Assembly: GCA_934254825.1 (NCBI GenBank)
Contig: CAKQMB010000004.1
Span: 124,001-188,000, forward strand
DNA: 64,000 nucleotides
Direction: 5' to 3'
Source: an uncultured Clostridia bacterium
GTDB lineage: Bacteria > Bacillota > Clostridia > Christensenellales > Borkfalkiaceae
Below, piece by piece: positions 36,688 to 44,059 of the stretch. Position numbers and translations under genes: made by a program. How positions within the stretch are numbered: position 1 is the first letter of the stretch; each line of letters starts with the position of its first letter. The notes below the pieces were generated by a model. That model was not told where the DNA came from and did no database searches. It saw only the letters and a program-made list of their open reading frames with translations.

Positions 36688-36740
36688 TAAATGACGCAAT
36701 TATCGCCGAGCCGTCAAAAAGAAAAACAATTTAAAATTTA

Positions 36741-36791
36741 AAGCCGCTTTCGGGTGTTCGATAAAACGTAACACTTACCCGAAAACGGCTT
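36741..36791. terminator. Bidirectional terminator between convergent genes
   Basis: AAGCCG-TTTCGGGTGTT on the left (from 36741) pairs with AACACTTACCCGAAAACGGCTT (36770-36791), with A and T tracts on either side. Confidence 0.65.
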
Positions 36792-36803
36792 ATTTAATAA
36801 TAT

Positions 36804-38387
36804 TTATTTCTTTATGAATTGAAGCGTTTTTTCAGCCATATCGCCGATAGATACGCTGCTGTAACCGAAAAGCATACTTTCAAGCGTATCATGAACTCTG
36901 CTCTTCCAATATTCGGGAATAGCGTTATAACCGATAGCGGTACCTACCACCGAACCTACGGTCGCACCGTTGCAATCGGTATCGAAACATGCCCCGACAG
37001 CCAGGCAGACAGATTTACCGTAATCTTTATTGCCGTACAAAAGCGCGGCGGTAACGATTTCGGCATTAGAAATCGTATGACACCAATCATAGGCAGTAAA
37101 TTCGTCCCAACGCGTTCTGATGTCCGATATGCAATCTTCTGCCGACACGCCTTTTTCGTGCTTTTCAATAATGTTTGTGACAGCCTTATGCAATCTCGAA
37201 GACGACGGAATTTGAGAAAGACCCGTTTGTATTATGCGTTTCACGTCGTCCGTAACGTAAGCCTCGGCAATCATCGCTGCCACCCACATAGAACCGTAAA
37301 CGCCGTTTTTAACGTGCGAAACGCGCGCGTCGCGGTAAGCCATTTCAGCCGCGGTTTCGGGATCGCCCGGATTGATATATCCGTAAAAATCGGCACGAAT
37401 CTGTGCGCCTATCCATTCGCGGTAAGCGTTTTTGTATTCCCCGCTTTCAGGCGGAGCGTAACCGTTAATCAGGTTGATATACGCAACCCTTTCGGCTGTA
37501 CAATACGGATGTTTCGTCTGCGTGGAAAGCCATACTTCGGCAACGTCGGACGAAGTAAAATCTCTGCCGTTACGTTTCAGAACTTCATATGCGATAAGCA
37601 TATAGTTAGTGTCGTCGTCGGACGGCATTCTGTTAAAATCTCTCGGATAGGCAAGCTGTTTTATAACGTGACCTACATCGCTTAAATCTATATTTTCCAC
37701 ATCCTCGCGGTCGACATATCTATGCAAAGGATAATTGCCGGTACGGGTTAAAATCTTTTTCATATCCGGCATTCTGACAGCTTCCAAGGGTTTTCCGAGA
37801 TAACAACCGCAAATTCTGCCATACCAACCGCCCTTGACTTTATCAAGCAAAATATCGCCTTCGGGTATAGTCGAAACGTCACTTTTAGAACAACCGTCGC
37901 TCAATGCTTTTATTGCGTCGTAATCGTTCGGCTCGACAAATCCGTAATCGCTTCTTATCGGCAACGAGTCTGCCAATTTAAAAAGCGTGTCGGCAATATC
38001 GTCTTTATATTTACTGAGCGGCATTTTTTCAACCGCTAAAAATACGTCTTTCAGATTCTCGACGTCCTTACCCTCGTCAACGAGTTGTCTGTATTCGACG
38101 TCAAGACTTTTGGCGTAAGACTCCCACGAAGACATTTTCCCGTAATCGGGAACGTATTCTTTATCGGTTCTCCCCGCGAAAAGCTCGGCGTCCGCCATGT
38201 CGCAAAAATAATCCATAGACACGTTGAACATCTTCGCAATGGCAATAAGTTTATCTATGGTCGGTAAATTTACGCCCGTTTCCCATTTTTGTACGGATTG
38301 GCGCGAAACGTCGAGTTTTTCGGCAAAAGCTTCCTGCGTAATGCCGCTTTTAGTCCGCAAAGCATAAATTTTTTCAGAAATACTCAT
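36804..38387 (-). CDS. XRE helix-turn-helix fused to ADP-ribosylglycohydrolase
   Basis: A 527-residue fusion. Residues 1-62 are a Cro/C1-type helix-turn-helix (ITQEAFAEKLDVSRQSVQKWETG). Residues about 63-180 are a helical linker. Residues about 185-527 are a DraG-type ADP-ribosylglycohydrolase fold: GGWYGRICGCYLGKP, then SDDDTNYM (metal-binding Asp triad), and GACFDTDCNGATVGSVVG (second metal motif DTDxxxA). Such enzymes remove ADP-ribose from proteins, nucleic acids or small molecules in the cytosol with Mg or Mn. All metal-binding positions look intact, so I expect an active enzyme. The DNA-binding domain suggests that the protein regulates genes, perhaps its own promoter, which carries a large palindrome. 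AAGGAG lies upstream of the start. Confidence 0.88.
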   Translation of the reverse strand: MSISEKIYALRTKSGITQEAFAEKLDVSRQSVQKWETGVNLPTIDKLIAIAKMFNVSMDYFCDMADAELFAGRTDKEYVPDYGKMSSWESYAKSLDVEYRQLVDEGKDVENLKDVFLAVEKMPLSKYKDDIADTLFKLADSLPIRSDYGFVEPNDYDAIKALSDGCSKSDVSTIPEGDILLDKVKGGWYGRICGCYLGKPLEAVRMPDMKKILTRTGNYPLHRYVDREDVENIDLSDVGHVIKQLAYPRDFNRMPSDDDTNYMLIAYEVLKRNGRDFTSSDVAEVWLSTQTKHPYCTAERVAYINLINGYAPPESGEYKNAYREWIGAQIRADFYGYINPGDPETAAEMAYRDARVSHVKNGVYGSMWVAAMIAEAYVTDDVKRIIQTGLSQIPSSSRLHKAVTNIIEKHEKGVSAEDCISDIRTRWDEFTAYDWCHTISNAEIVTAALLYGNKDYGKSVCLAVGACFDTDCNGATVGSVVGTAIGYNAIPEYWKSRVHDTLESMLFGYSSVSIGDMAEKTLQFIKK

Positions 38388-38450
38388 CTGTAAAAGCTCC
38401 TTAATTTTTCTTTATTTTATTATGCCGGTCAAGCAAGTTTTCTCGCTTGT

Positions 38451-38479
38451 ATTATAAAACGAAATACGATAATTTGCAA
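38451..38479 (-). promoter_or_regulatory. Promoter of the HTH-ADP-ribosylglycohydrolase gene
   Basis: Minus strand TTGCAA (38479-38474), 17-nt spacer, TATAAT (38456-38451). The -35 box lies in the left arm of the palindrome at 38475-38517. Confidence 0.7.
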
Positions 38480-38517
38480 CCAACTCTGCGTTGCTATTTT
38501 AGCAACCGCAGGTTGCA
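38475..38517. promoter_or_regulatory. Palindrome overlapping the -35 box (candidate operator)
   Basis: TGCAACC (38475-38481) pairs with GGTTGCA (38511-38517); inside, TTGCTA (38491-38496) pairs with TAGCAA (38500-38505). The repeated half-site TTGC/GCAA suits binding by the XRE domain of the protein it precedes. Confidence 0.5.
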
Positions 38518-38696
38518 TGAGCGTGCCGACCGCTTACTGCGTCAGGTATCTCCGTCAATCGGTAAAAGAAATTATTTTGTCAATTCGGCTTTGCAAAAAG
38601 ATAAAAAACCCTGCAAAAGTACCGAGAACGGCACTATCGCAAGGCTTTACGGATATTTCGATTTTTTTATTATTTTTTAGTATATCGAGCTTGCCG

Positions 38697-38890
38697 GGGT
38701 TAAACGTATACTCCACACCAATTCAGGCACACGCACGCGACGATTATCTTTTCCTCGGGAGTTTCAAAAAACCGATGACGCGTATATCGTAGCCCACCGT
38801 CTCGGACACTCGGTTAAACACTCGCTCGACACCTACGGAGACCTGTATAAAGAACGTGAAAAAGAGGTCTTGAAAAACTTTAAATTTTAA
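38697..38890 (+). pseudogene. Relic of a tyrosine recombinase C-terminus
   Basis: Codons in one frame up to the TAA at 38888-38890 read VAHRLGHSVKHSLDTYGDLY and then a charged helix, KEREKEVLKNF. This is the end of a phage or conjugative-element integrase (R-LGH-x-TLDTYxHLY pattern, with the nucleophile Tyr region). Just before it, another frame reads STPIQAHARDDYLFLG, resembling the preceding RHSHAS-LF box, so a frameshift separates the two near 38750-38790. No start or upstream catalytic domain remains. It lies 114 bp from the 3' end of tRNA-Ser, the usual integration target, which suggests decay of an element once inserted there. Confidence 0.7.
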
Positions 38891-38970
38891 TAATTGTTGC
38901 TAAAATTAAAGTTATATTACTTTAAATCAAGCAAGCCAAAATTGCAAAATCGCAGATAAAACCTAAGAAA

Positions 38971-38997
38971 AAAGACTACCGCTTAACGATAGTCTTT
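38971..38997 (-). terminator. Terminator of tRNA-Ser
   Basis: AAAGACTA (38971-38978) pairs with TAGTCTTT (38990-38997), U run on the minus strand, 6 nt past the tRNA 3' end. Confidence 0.8.
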
Positions 38998-39003
38998 TTC
39001 TTT

Positions 39004-39097
39004 TGGCGGAGAAGGAGGGATTTGAACCCTCGCTACGGTTTAAAGCCATACTACTCCCTTAGCAGGGGAGCCCCTTCGGCCTCTTGGGTACTTCTCC
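39004..39097 (-). tRNA. tRNA-Ser (anticodon GCT), CCA encoded
   Basis: The reverse strand folds as a class II tRNA: acceptor GGAGAAG/CTTCTCC, anticodon stem CTCCC-loop CTGCTAA-GGGAG with anticodon GCT, a long variable arm, T-loop GGTTCAAATCC, discriminator G and genomic CCA. Length is 94 nt with CCA. A promoter (39184-39212) and terminator (38971-38997) flank it. An integrase relic lies beyond its 3' end. Confidence 0.96.
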
Positions 39098-39183
39098 AAT
39101 CCGATTTGTTTTCTGCAATTTCAATCCGTTTTGCGCGATAAAATAATCACTATCATCCTTTCCAAAATCTCAATTGCTCGTAT

Positions 39184-39212
39184 ATATTATCATATTTTTT
39201 GATTTCGGTCAA
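39184..39212 (-). promoter_or_regulatory. Sigma-A promoter for tRNA-Ser
   Basis: Minus strand TTGACC (39212-39207), 17-nt spacer, TAATAT (39189-39184), about 87 nt upstream of the mature 5' end. Confidence 0.65.
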
Positions 39213-39313
39213 CAGTTTTACGGGTTAATTCATTATTTTTTAAAAATTTTTGTCACGCACTCTCTTCAAGCAATAAAAACAGGAAAATGAAAGCAGAACA
39301 AACTACCCCCGTA

Positions 39314-39748
39314 TCATTCGGCGTTTTTAACGGAAATCAATATGTGCGTCGGCGCAAAAATCAACGACAAAACCATGAGCGGCGCGCTTAAAATCATTAT
39401 TCCGGAAAAAACAAATATCGCGGACGGAATAACCGACAGCAAAATCGATCTAAAAAGCCCTTTTTTATTCCATAAAATCGCCCATATCAAACAATACGAA
39501 GCCGTTAAAACGGAATTCACGATTATGTAGACTATTTCCGCCGAGCCGAAATAGAACCCGAAATAAGTGTAAGGAATATTGAAAATCATAAGTGCAAAAC
39601 AACCAAACCTGCCGATTTGTTCCAAAGTTTTCGCTATTTTGTTTTTGTATTTATTTTCAAATCCGTCCTTGACTTTCATTGCAAAGACAACGTTCGGTAT
39701 CATTATCACGCAGATAAAAATCAAACCGTAGAAATTAAACCAACCCAT
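39314..39748 (-). CDS. Small polytopic membrane protein, unknown
   Basis: A 144-residue protein with four hydrophobic segments (about 5-22, 48-66, 70-92 and 100-135) and a charged loop KVKDGFENKYKNKIAKTLEQ after the first. The topology looks intact with no truncation. A weak AAGG lies about 13 nt before ATG. I do not recognise the family. It lies alone between tRNA-Ser and the RNA methyltransferase. Confidence 0.6.
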   Translation of the reverse strand: MGWFNFYGLIFICVIMIPNVVFAMKVKDGFENKYKNKIAKTLEQIGRFGCFALMIFNIPYTYFGFYFGSAEIVYIIVNSVLTASYCLIWAILWNKKGLFRSILLSVIPSAIFVFSGIMILSAPLMVLSLIFAPTHILISVKNAE

Positions 39749-39976
39749 ATAAAATTAAATCCTTATTTTCATTAAATTGCAAAAGTAGACTAACGTTTCA
39801 AATACCTGTCATTTTGCGGCATAAACAGCTATACCGACACAACACCTCGCAACGACCCGCAATCAACACCCTGCGACCGATTTTTAATCGGATTTGCTTT
39901 CCGCATAAAATAACCGAGCTTTCCCGAAAGTTTGTTTCTACTCGAAAAAGACCGGAAACACGCCACTTTTTAGCCC

Positions 39977-41476
39977 TTATTTATCTTTTCTCGACATCAA
40001 TACCAACGTCTCCACATGTTTTGTCTGCGGAAACATATCGTACGGACGAATACTCTCGATTTTATAAAGACTTTTCGTCCCGCAAACATCCGACGAAATT
40101 TTCCCCGATTCTCCGCCCGAAACGTCGCCCGAAGCGTTCTCCGAAGTATTGTCCGCCGTTTTATCGGAAAAATTTCCCGCGCGTTTAAGCTCGTTGCCCT
40201 CGCGCACCAAAGTGCCGGTCAAAAGTCCGAGATCTCTCGAAAGGGTCTGCGGCGAACAAGATATGTAAACTATTCTCTCCGGCATGGTTTCTTTTATAAC
40301 CGAAATAAGTTTTTCGTCCACTCCCTGACGCGGCGGATCGAGAACAAGCACGCATTTTGCTCCCGTCGCCTTTTCCCGTCTCATAACGATCGGCAAAGCC
40401 TCTTCGCAAGGCGCGCAGATATTTTCCATTCTGTCGCCCAAGCCGTTCAAAATTTTAAGCTCGTCGGCACAATCGACAGCCTCGCGGACAATTTCGATAC
40501 CTATCGCTTTCTTTGCTCTGCTCGCAAAAATAGCCGTTAAAAGCCCCGCGCCGCTGTATGCGTCGATAACGACCGTTTCGGGATCGATGTCCGCAGCTCT
40601 CACGGCGTCGCGGTAAATCTTCCTTCTGACGGTGTCGTTCACCTGCATAAACGACTCGGGACCTATTTCGTATTTTATCCCCATATCGGACGAAACGAGC
40701 TTGTCCTTTCCGTGAAGAAGAATAAATTTCTTGCCGAAAATCACGTTCGTGTCGTCTCGGTTGATATTAGCGTATAAACTGAAATCGGAAAAACTCTCGG
40801 ATAATATTTCTATAAGTCTTCCGGGTTCCGGCAATTCTTTTCCGTTGATAACAATCGTAATGATCAGTTTGCCGTCCACGTCTCTTACGACGATATGCTT
40901 TAAAAGTCCCGCTTTACTCTCCTCGCTGTAAGCCGTGACGTCGCACTCGGCAATGTAAGTTCGGATCGCTTTAATGATTTTTTTGCACCAGTACGGCTGA
41001 ATCGGGCAATCGTTTATCGGAACTATTCTGTGGCTGTTCTGCGCGAAAAAACCGATAGCGATGCCGTACTTTTCCGTTCTTATCGGGAGTTGAAGCTTGT
41101 TTCTGTACTCGTATTCGAGATCGCTCGGTATCGTAGGCAAAACTTTATGATCGATAAAAGCGATTTTAGAAAGACAATCTTTTACGATTTTTCTTTTTAA
41201 AACCAACTGATCCTTGTATTTGAAATGTTGAAGCTGGCACCCGCCGCATTTTTCGTAAACGGCGCATTTCGGGCGAATTCTGACTTCCGCGGGAACGTAA
41301 AGTTCGGTTACTTTACCGTAAACGATATTCTTTTTTACTTTAAGAACTTTATATCTTATTTTTTCGGTAGGCAAAGCGTACGGCACGAACACCGTGTATT
41401 CGCCGTTTTTCAAAATCCCTTCGCCGTTCGAGCCTACCCTCTCTACCAAGCCTACAAATTCCTCGTTTTTCTCCAT
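39977..41476 (-). CDS. rlmCD: 23S rRNA uracil-C5 methyltransferase (RumA/RlmCD family)
   Basis: A 499-residue enzyme that methylates uridine C5 in 23S rRNA with S-adenosylmethionine. Residues 5-62 form a TRAM RNA-binding domain. Cys71, Cys77, Cys80 and Cys157 match the [4Fe-4S] ligands of RumA. The SAM site is VVIDAYSGAGLLTAIFAS. LDPPRQGVDEK and YISCSPQTLSRDL near residue 407 provide the catalytic Cys. Family length is 430-460; the extra length comes from a Ser/Gly/Asp-rich insertion of about 35 residues (about 430-465) near the C-terminus, before the conserved IRPYDMFPQTKHVETLVLM end. In Firmicutes the single enzyme often modifies both U747 and U1939, hence RlmCD; that dual role is inferred. 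Confidence 0.9.
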   Translation of the reverse strand: MEKNEEFVGLVERVGSNGEGILKNGEYTVFVPYALPTEKIRYKVLKVKKNIVYGKVTELYVPAEVRIRPKCAVYEKCGGCQLQHFKYKDQLVLKRKIVKDCLSKIAFIDHKVLPTIPSDLEYEYRNKLQLPIRTEKYGIAIGFFAQNSHRIVPINDCPIQPYWCKKIIKAIRTYIAECDVTAYSEESKAGLLKHIVVRDVDGKLIITIVINGKELPEPGRLIEILSESFSDFSLYANINRDDTNVIFGKKFILLHGKDKLVSSDMGIKYEIGPESFMQVNDTVRRKIYRDAVRAADIDPETVVIDAYSGAGLLTAIFASRAKKAIGIEIVREAVDCADELKILNGLGDRMENICAPCEEALPIVMRREKATGAKCVLVLDPPRQGVDEKLISVIKETMPERIVYISCSPQTLSRDLGLLTGTLVREGNELKRAGNFSDKTADNTSENASGDVSGGESGKISSDVCGTKSLYKIESIRPYDMFPQTKHVETLVLMSRKDK

Positions 41477-41567
41477 TTCTTTTGTTCCCCTGTAAATCGT
41501 AAGTCGAACCGCCGACCGTAATTTCGCCCGTAAAAGTTCGCAGTCGATTTTTAAGCCGGACGAATAA

Positions 41568-42107
41568 TTAAAACTTCATCCTTTCCGTCAGAACGTCCAC
41601 CGCGCGCTGAAACCTTATCATAAGCAGATCGTACACGATAAAAAGCGCGCCTCCGCCGCCGATAATGATCAGATAAATATACTTTTTAACCCATTCTTTC
41701 TGCAAAAAGCTTGCGTCGAAAAGAAAATCGGTAAAAACGTTGTATATGAGTATCATTACCCCGATAAACCACACGAGTTTTATCGCGGTTGCGAGAATTT
41801 TATTAAAATTCTTCTCTCTGAAAATATAATTTATCGTCGGGTGCAGTCCGAAAAACAGACCGTAAACGACGATTATTTCCCACCGCGCCGTCGTTGCGCC
41901 GATTAAAATCGCGGAAAGGCACAACGTCGCCGCATACGTCATAAATCCCGCTTTATAGCTTTTCTTCGCAAGCGGAAGCATAACGCATAAACTCGCCATG
42001 AAAATCCCCGAATAATCGAGAGCGGGGATAAACGCGCCGAGCGACATAAAAATTATCGAAAACGCCGCCGCGATCGCGGACAGCGCTATAAGTCTCGAAT
42101 TTTTCAT
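41568..42107 (-). CDS. Integral membrane protein, unknown
   Basis: A 179-residue protein with five or six hydrophobic segments. It starts MKNSRLIALSAIAAAFSIIF, and the small Ala/Gly/Ser-rich first helices resemble ECF-type S components, but the usual substrate-site motifs are not clear, so I leave it unnamed. It follows the J-domain-like gene by 13 nt and is probably the last gene of the DUF5685 operon. Confidence 0.65.
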   Translation of the reverse strand: MKNSRLIALSAIAAAFSIIFMSLGAFIPALDYSGIFMASLCVMLPLAKKSYKAGFMTYAATLCLSAILIGATTARWEIIVVYGLFFGLHPTINYIFREKNFNKILATAIKLVWFIGVMILIYNVFTDFLFDASFLQKEWVKKYIYLIIIGGGGALFIVYDLLMIRFQRAVDVLTERMKF

Positions 42108-42120
42108 TTTTCAGCCGATA

Positions 42121-42747
42121 TCAGTGACAGCTGTTGCAACAGCAATTAAGCGCAAGGTTACAGATAGCCATCTGACAACACCAGTCAAGGCAGGCATCTC
42201 CGCCCATCTGCGGCGCGCCGGTCTCGCCCGAGGTGTTTTTTCCGTAGCCTTTGTTATCCGAATAACTCGTAAAATTCTTGTCGGAGTCGGATTTTATCTT
42301 TTCGGTAAGCTTATTGTAAGCCGTTTTGTATTTTTCGTTACCGGGATCCATCTGCATGGCGATTTCAAGCTGTTTTTTGCTCTCGTTCGACCATTTTTTC
42401 TTATAGAAAACAACCGATTGAAGATAATGCCACTCGGCGTTTCTTTCGTTGAACGAATCGAGGTCGCTCTGCGCGCCCGAAAGGTCTCCGTTTTTGATTT
42501 TTTCCTCGATGGATTTAAAAGCTTCGCCCGAGCTTGCGTTGCCGTGCGCGTTTTCGCGTCTCAAAGCGATAATATCTCTGTACGCGTTATCGATTTCGGT
42601 GAGTTTTCTCGCGGCTTCGTTGCCTGCTTCTCCCTCTAAAAATCTGTCTTCCGCATACTTGGATCTTATCCTGCCGTAAGCTTCGTCGAGCTGTTCGTCG
42701 GTGCAACCCTCGTCGAGTCCGAATAATTCGTATAAATTATTTGCCAT
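42121..42747 (-). CDS. J-domain-like protein lacking HPD, with Cys-rich tail
   Basis: A 208-residue protein. Residues 1-60 (NNLYELFGLDEGCTDEQLDE, then AYGRIRSKYAEDRF and LTEIDNAYRDI) follow the DnaJ J-domain helix pattern. The HPD tripeptide needed to stimulate DnaK is replaced by AED, so it should not act as a normal co-chaperone. Residues 70-155 resemble a short TPR-like helical pair (AEWHYLQSVVFYKKKW, then KKQLEIAMQMDPGNEKYKTAY). The last 28 residues hold eight Cys (CLDWCCQMAICNLALNCCCNSCH), a possible metal site or lipid-modified membrane tail. Its start overlaps the DUF5685 gene by 11 nt. In related Clostridia such pairs are found together, but the role is unknown. Confidence 0.75.
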   Translation of the reverse strand: MANNLYELFGLDEGCTDEQLDEAYGRIRSKYAEDRFLEGEAGNEAARKLTEIDNAYRDIIALRRENAHGNASSGEAFKSIEEKIKNGDLSGAQSDLDSFNERNAEWHYLQSVVFYKKKWSNESKKQLEIAMQMDPGNEKYKTAYNKLTEKIKSDSDKNFTSYSDNKGYGKNTSGETGAPQMGGDACLDWCCQMAICNLALNCCCNSCH

Positions 42748-43651
42748 TTTTCTTTTTGTCTTCCTTATTTATCTTATTGAAAATCTTCGAGGTCACCGTT
42801 GGGAGTCCTCTTAAAATTATGTTGCCTAAAAGCGCGGAATCGAATTTAAATTCCGTTTCCCCGAACGCTTCTTTCAGTCCCGAAAAAATATCCTTGAACA
42901 GGAATGTCAGATCCTCGCCGCGCTTTTTTACAAGCGTTTTGAAATCGCTTATTTTACCGAAAGAATAATAAATCGGGTTGTAATTTTTCTCTTTTATATC
43001 CTTGTCGTAGTCGTCGAGCGCGTCGATTAAATATATCCACTTGCCGAGGTAATATAAAAGCGAGTCGAGACCGTTTTCTTCGTTTTTATCCGCAAAATCT
43101 TTAACGGTCGGGTTTTTTGCGGCAAGATTTTTGATCGTGAATTGTCCGAGTTCTACCATCATCAGAGCAAACGGTTCCGAAACCTCGTCTATCCCGTCGC
43201 ATTCCGCTTTTTCCTTTTCGCGAAGCTCAAAGTATCTTTTTCGGATAATTTCTCCGATTTCGGGATATCTCTTTTCGACTTTCTTATTGCCTTTTTTAAA
43301 AAACAGTTTTTTGATACTTCCGCCGTTGCCGTCGATAATATCGTCTTCGATTTTGTAGTACGCCAAAGCGACGTTTATACAGGCGCATATGTCGGTTATC
43401 TCGTCCGCAGAAGCGATAAGGCGCGATATCAAGGGGTGCGCTATGCAACGCTTTTTCTCGATTTTTACGTCAATCCCCGTTACGTTATGGATAAGCGCGG
43501 ACATAAACGCTATATCGTACGTCAGACCGAGCCTTGCCCTCTGACCGCACTTTTTCCCGATACTTTTGCACACCGCGCAATAAAGCGACTTATACAACGT
43601 ATCGTCCTTTATGTACAGATACGGTGTGTCGGGTTTAACGTAACCGAACAT
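42737..43651 (-). CDS. DUF5685 family protein
   Basis: A 304-residue all-helical protein of the Clostridia family DUF5685. The N-terminal MFGYVKPDTPYLYIKDDTLY is followed by YCAVCKSIGKKCGQRARLGL, then YDIAFMSALI and KRCIAHP; Cys residues there (C28, C31, C37, C77 or close) suggest a metal or redox site. The helical remainder resembles a prenyl-synthase-like bundle (YYKIEDDIIDG, LIDALDDYDKD), although an active prenyl synthase is not claimed. GGAG precedes ATG by 8 nt. First gene of a three-gene operon with the J-domain-like and membrane proteins. Function unknown. Confidence 0.8.
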   Translation of the reverse strand: MFGYVKPDTPYLYIKDDTLYKSLYCAVCKSIGKKCGQRARLGLTYDIAFMSALIHNVTGIDVKIEKKRCIAHPLISRLIASADEITDICACINVALAYYKIEDDIIDGNGGSIKKLFFKKGNKKVEKRYPEIGEIIRKRYFELREKEKAECDGIDEVSEPFALMMVELGQFTIKNLAAKNPTVKDFADKNEENGLDSLLYYLGKWIYLIDALDDYDKDIKEKNYNPIYYSFGKISDFKTLVKKRGEDLTFLFKDIFSGLKEAFGETEFKFDSALLGNIILRGLPTVTSKIFNKINKEDKKKNGK

Positions 43652-43681
43652 TATATTTTCTCCGACTGTTATAATAGAAAT

Positions 43682-43710
43682 ATAATATATTATTCCGTAG
43701 TTTTTGTCAA
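43682..43710 (-). promoter_or_regulatory. Sigma-A promoter for the DUF5685 operon
   Basis: Minus strand TTGACA (43710-43705), 17-nt spacer, TATTAT (43687-43682), 31 nt before the start codon. Confidence 0.8.
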
Positions 43711-43784
43711 TAATATTTCACCCGAGGAGTTTTTTACACAATTCTTTCATTATTGAATTTCCGCCGTTCCGATAAACCATAAAA

Positions 43785-43827
43785 GGCGGGGTTCGGGAAT
43801 TTTATTGCCAAATTCCCGAACCCCGCC
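43785..43827. terminator. Strong bidirectional terminator hairpin
   Basis: A perfect 18-bp stem (43785-43802 with 43810-43827, starting GGCGGGGTTCGGG) and a 7-nt loop, with CGTTTTTTA on the right and AAAA on the left. It closes the minus-strand BspA-like gene transcript about 230 nt past the stop. Confidence 0.75.
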
Positions 43828-43864
43828 CGTTTTTTATTTGTACTTTACTTCAAAATACTGCGAT

Positions 43865-43877
43865 AATCGACTTATAG
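43865..43877 (-). repeat. Copy 2 of the dispersed TATAAGTCGATT element
   Basis: Minus strand CTATAAGTCGATT, downstream of the minus-strand BspA-like gene. Preceded on the same strand by GCAAAAGCGGGG, similar to the flank of copy 3. Confidence 0.6.
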
Positions 43878-43910
43878 CCCCGCTTTTGCGATCCGATTGT
43901 CGAAATCTTT

Positions 43911-44030
43911 CGTCAAAATTCTCCGCAGAAATTCACCGCCGAAATTCTCCGCTGAAATTTTTCGCCGAAACCGACTGTCGGAACCGCCCGCCGAAAACAC
44001 TTGCCGAAATCGATTTTCGAAAACGCCTTT
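43911..44030. repeat. Degenerate tandem repeats (CCGAAATTC-type units)
   Basis: Roughly ten imperfect units of 11-14 bases around GCCGAAATT, drifting to CGAAACC and CGAAAAC. Followed by a direct repeat of AAAGTTATG (44036 and 44054). Not a CRISPR: units are short, divergent and without spacers. Confidence 0.5.
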
Positions 44031-44059
44031 TCGAAACCAAAGTTATGACGAAATCAAAG

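Larger units (their letters stand above)
43652..44059. other. Gap upstream of DUF5685 operon
   Basis: This 408-base region holds the DUF5685 promoter, a strong hairpin at 43785-43827, copy 2 of the TATAAGTCGATT element and degenerate tandem repeats at about 43911-44030. No coding region is supported. Confidence 0.6.

Noticed and set aside
43911..44030. Possible CRISPR array
   Set aside because: Units are 11-14 bases, strongly divergent and have no spacers; no cas genes in the window.
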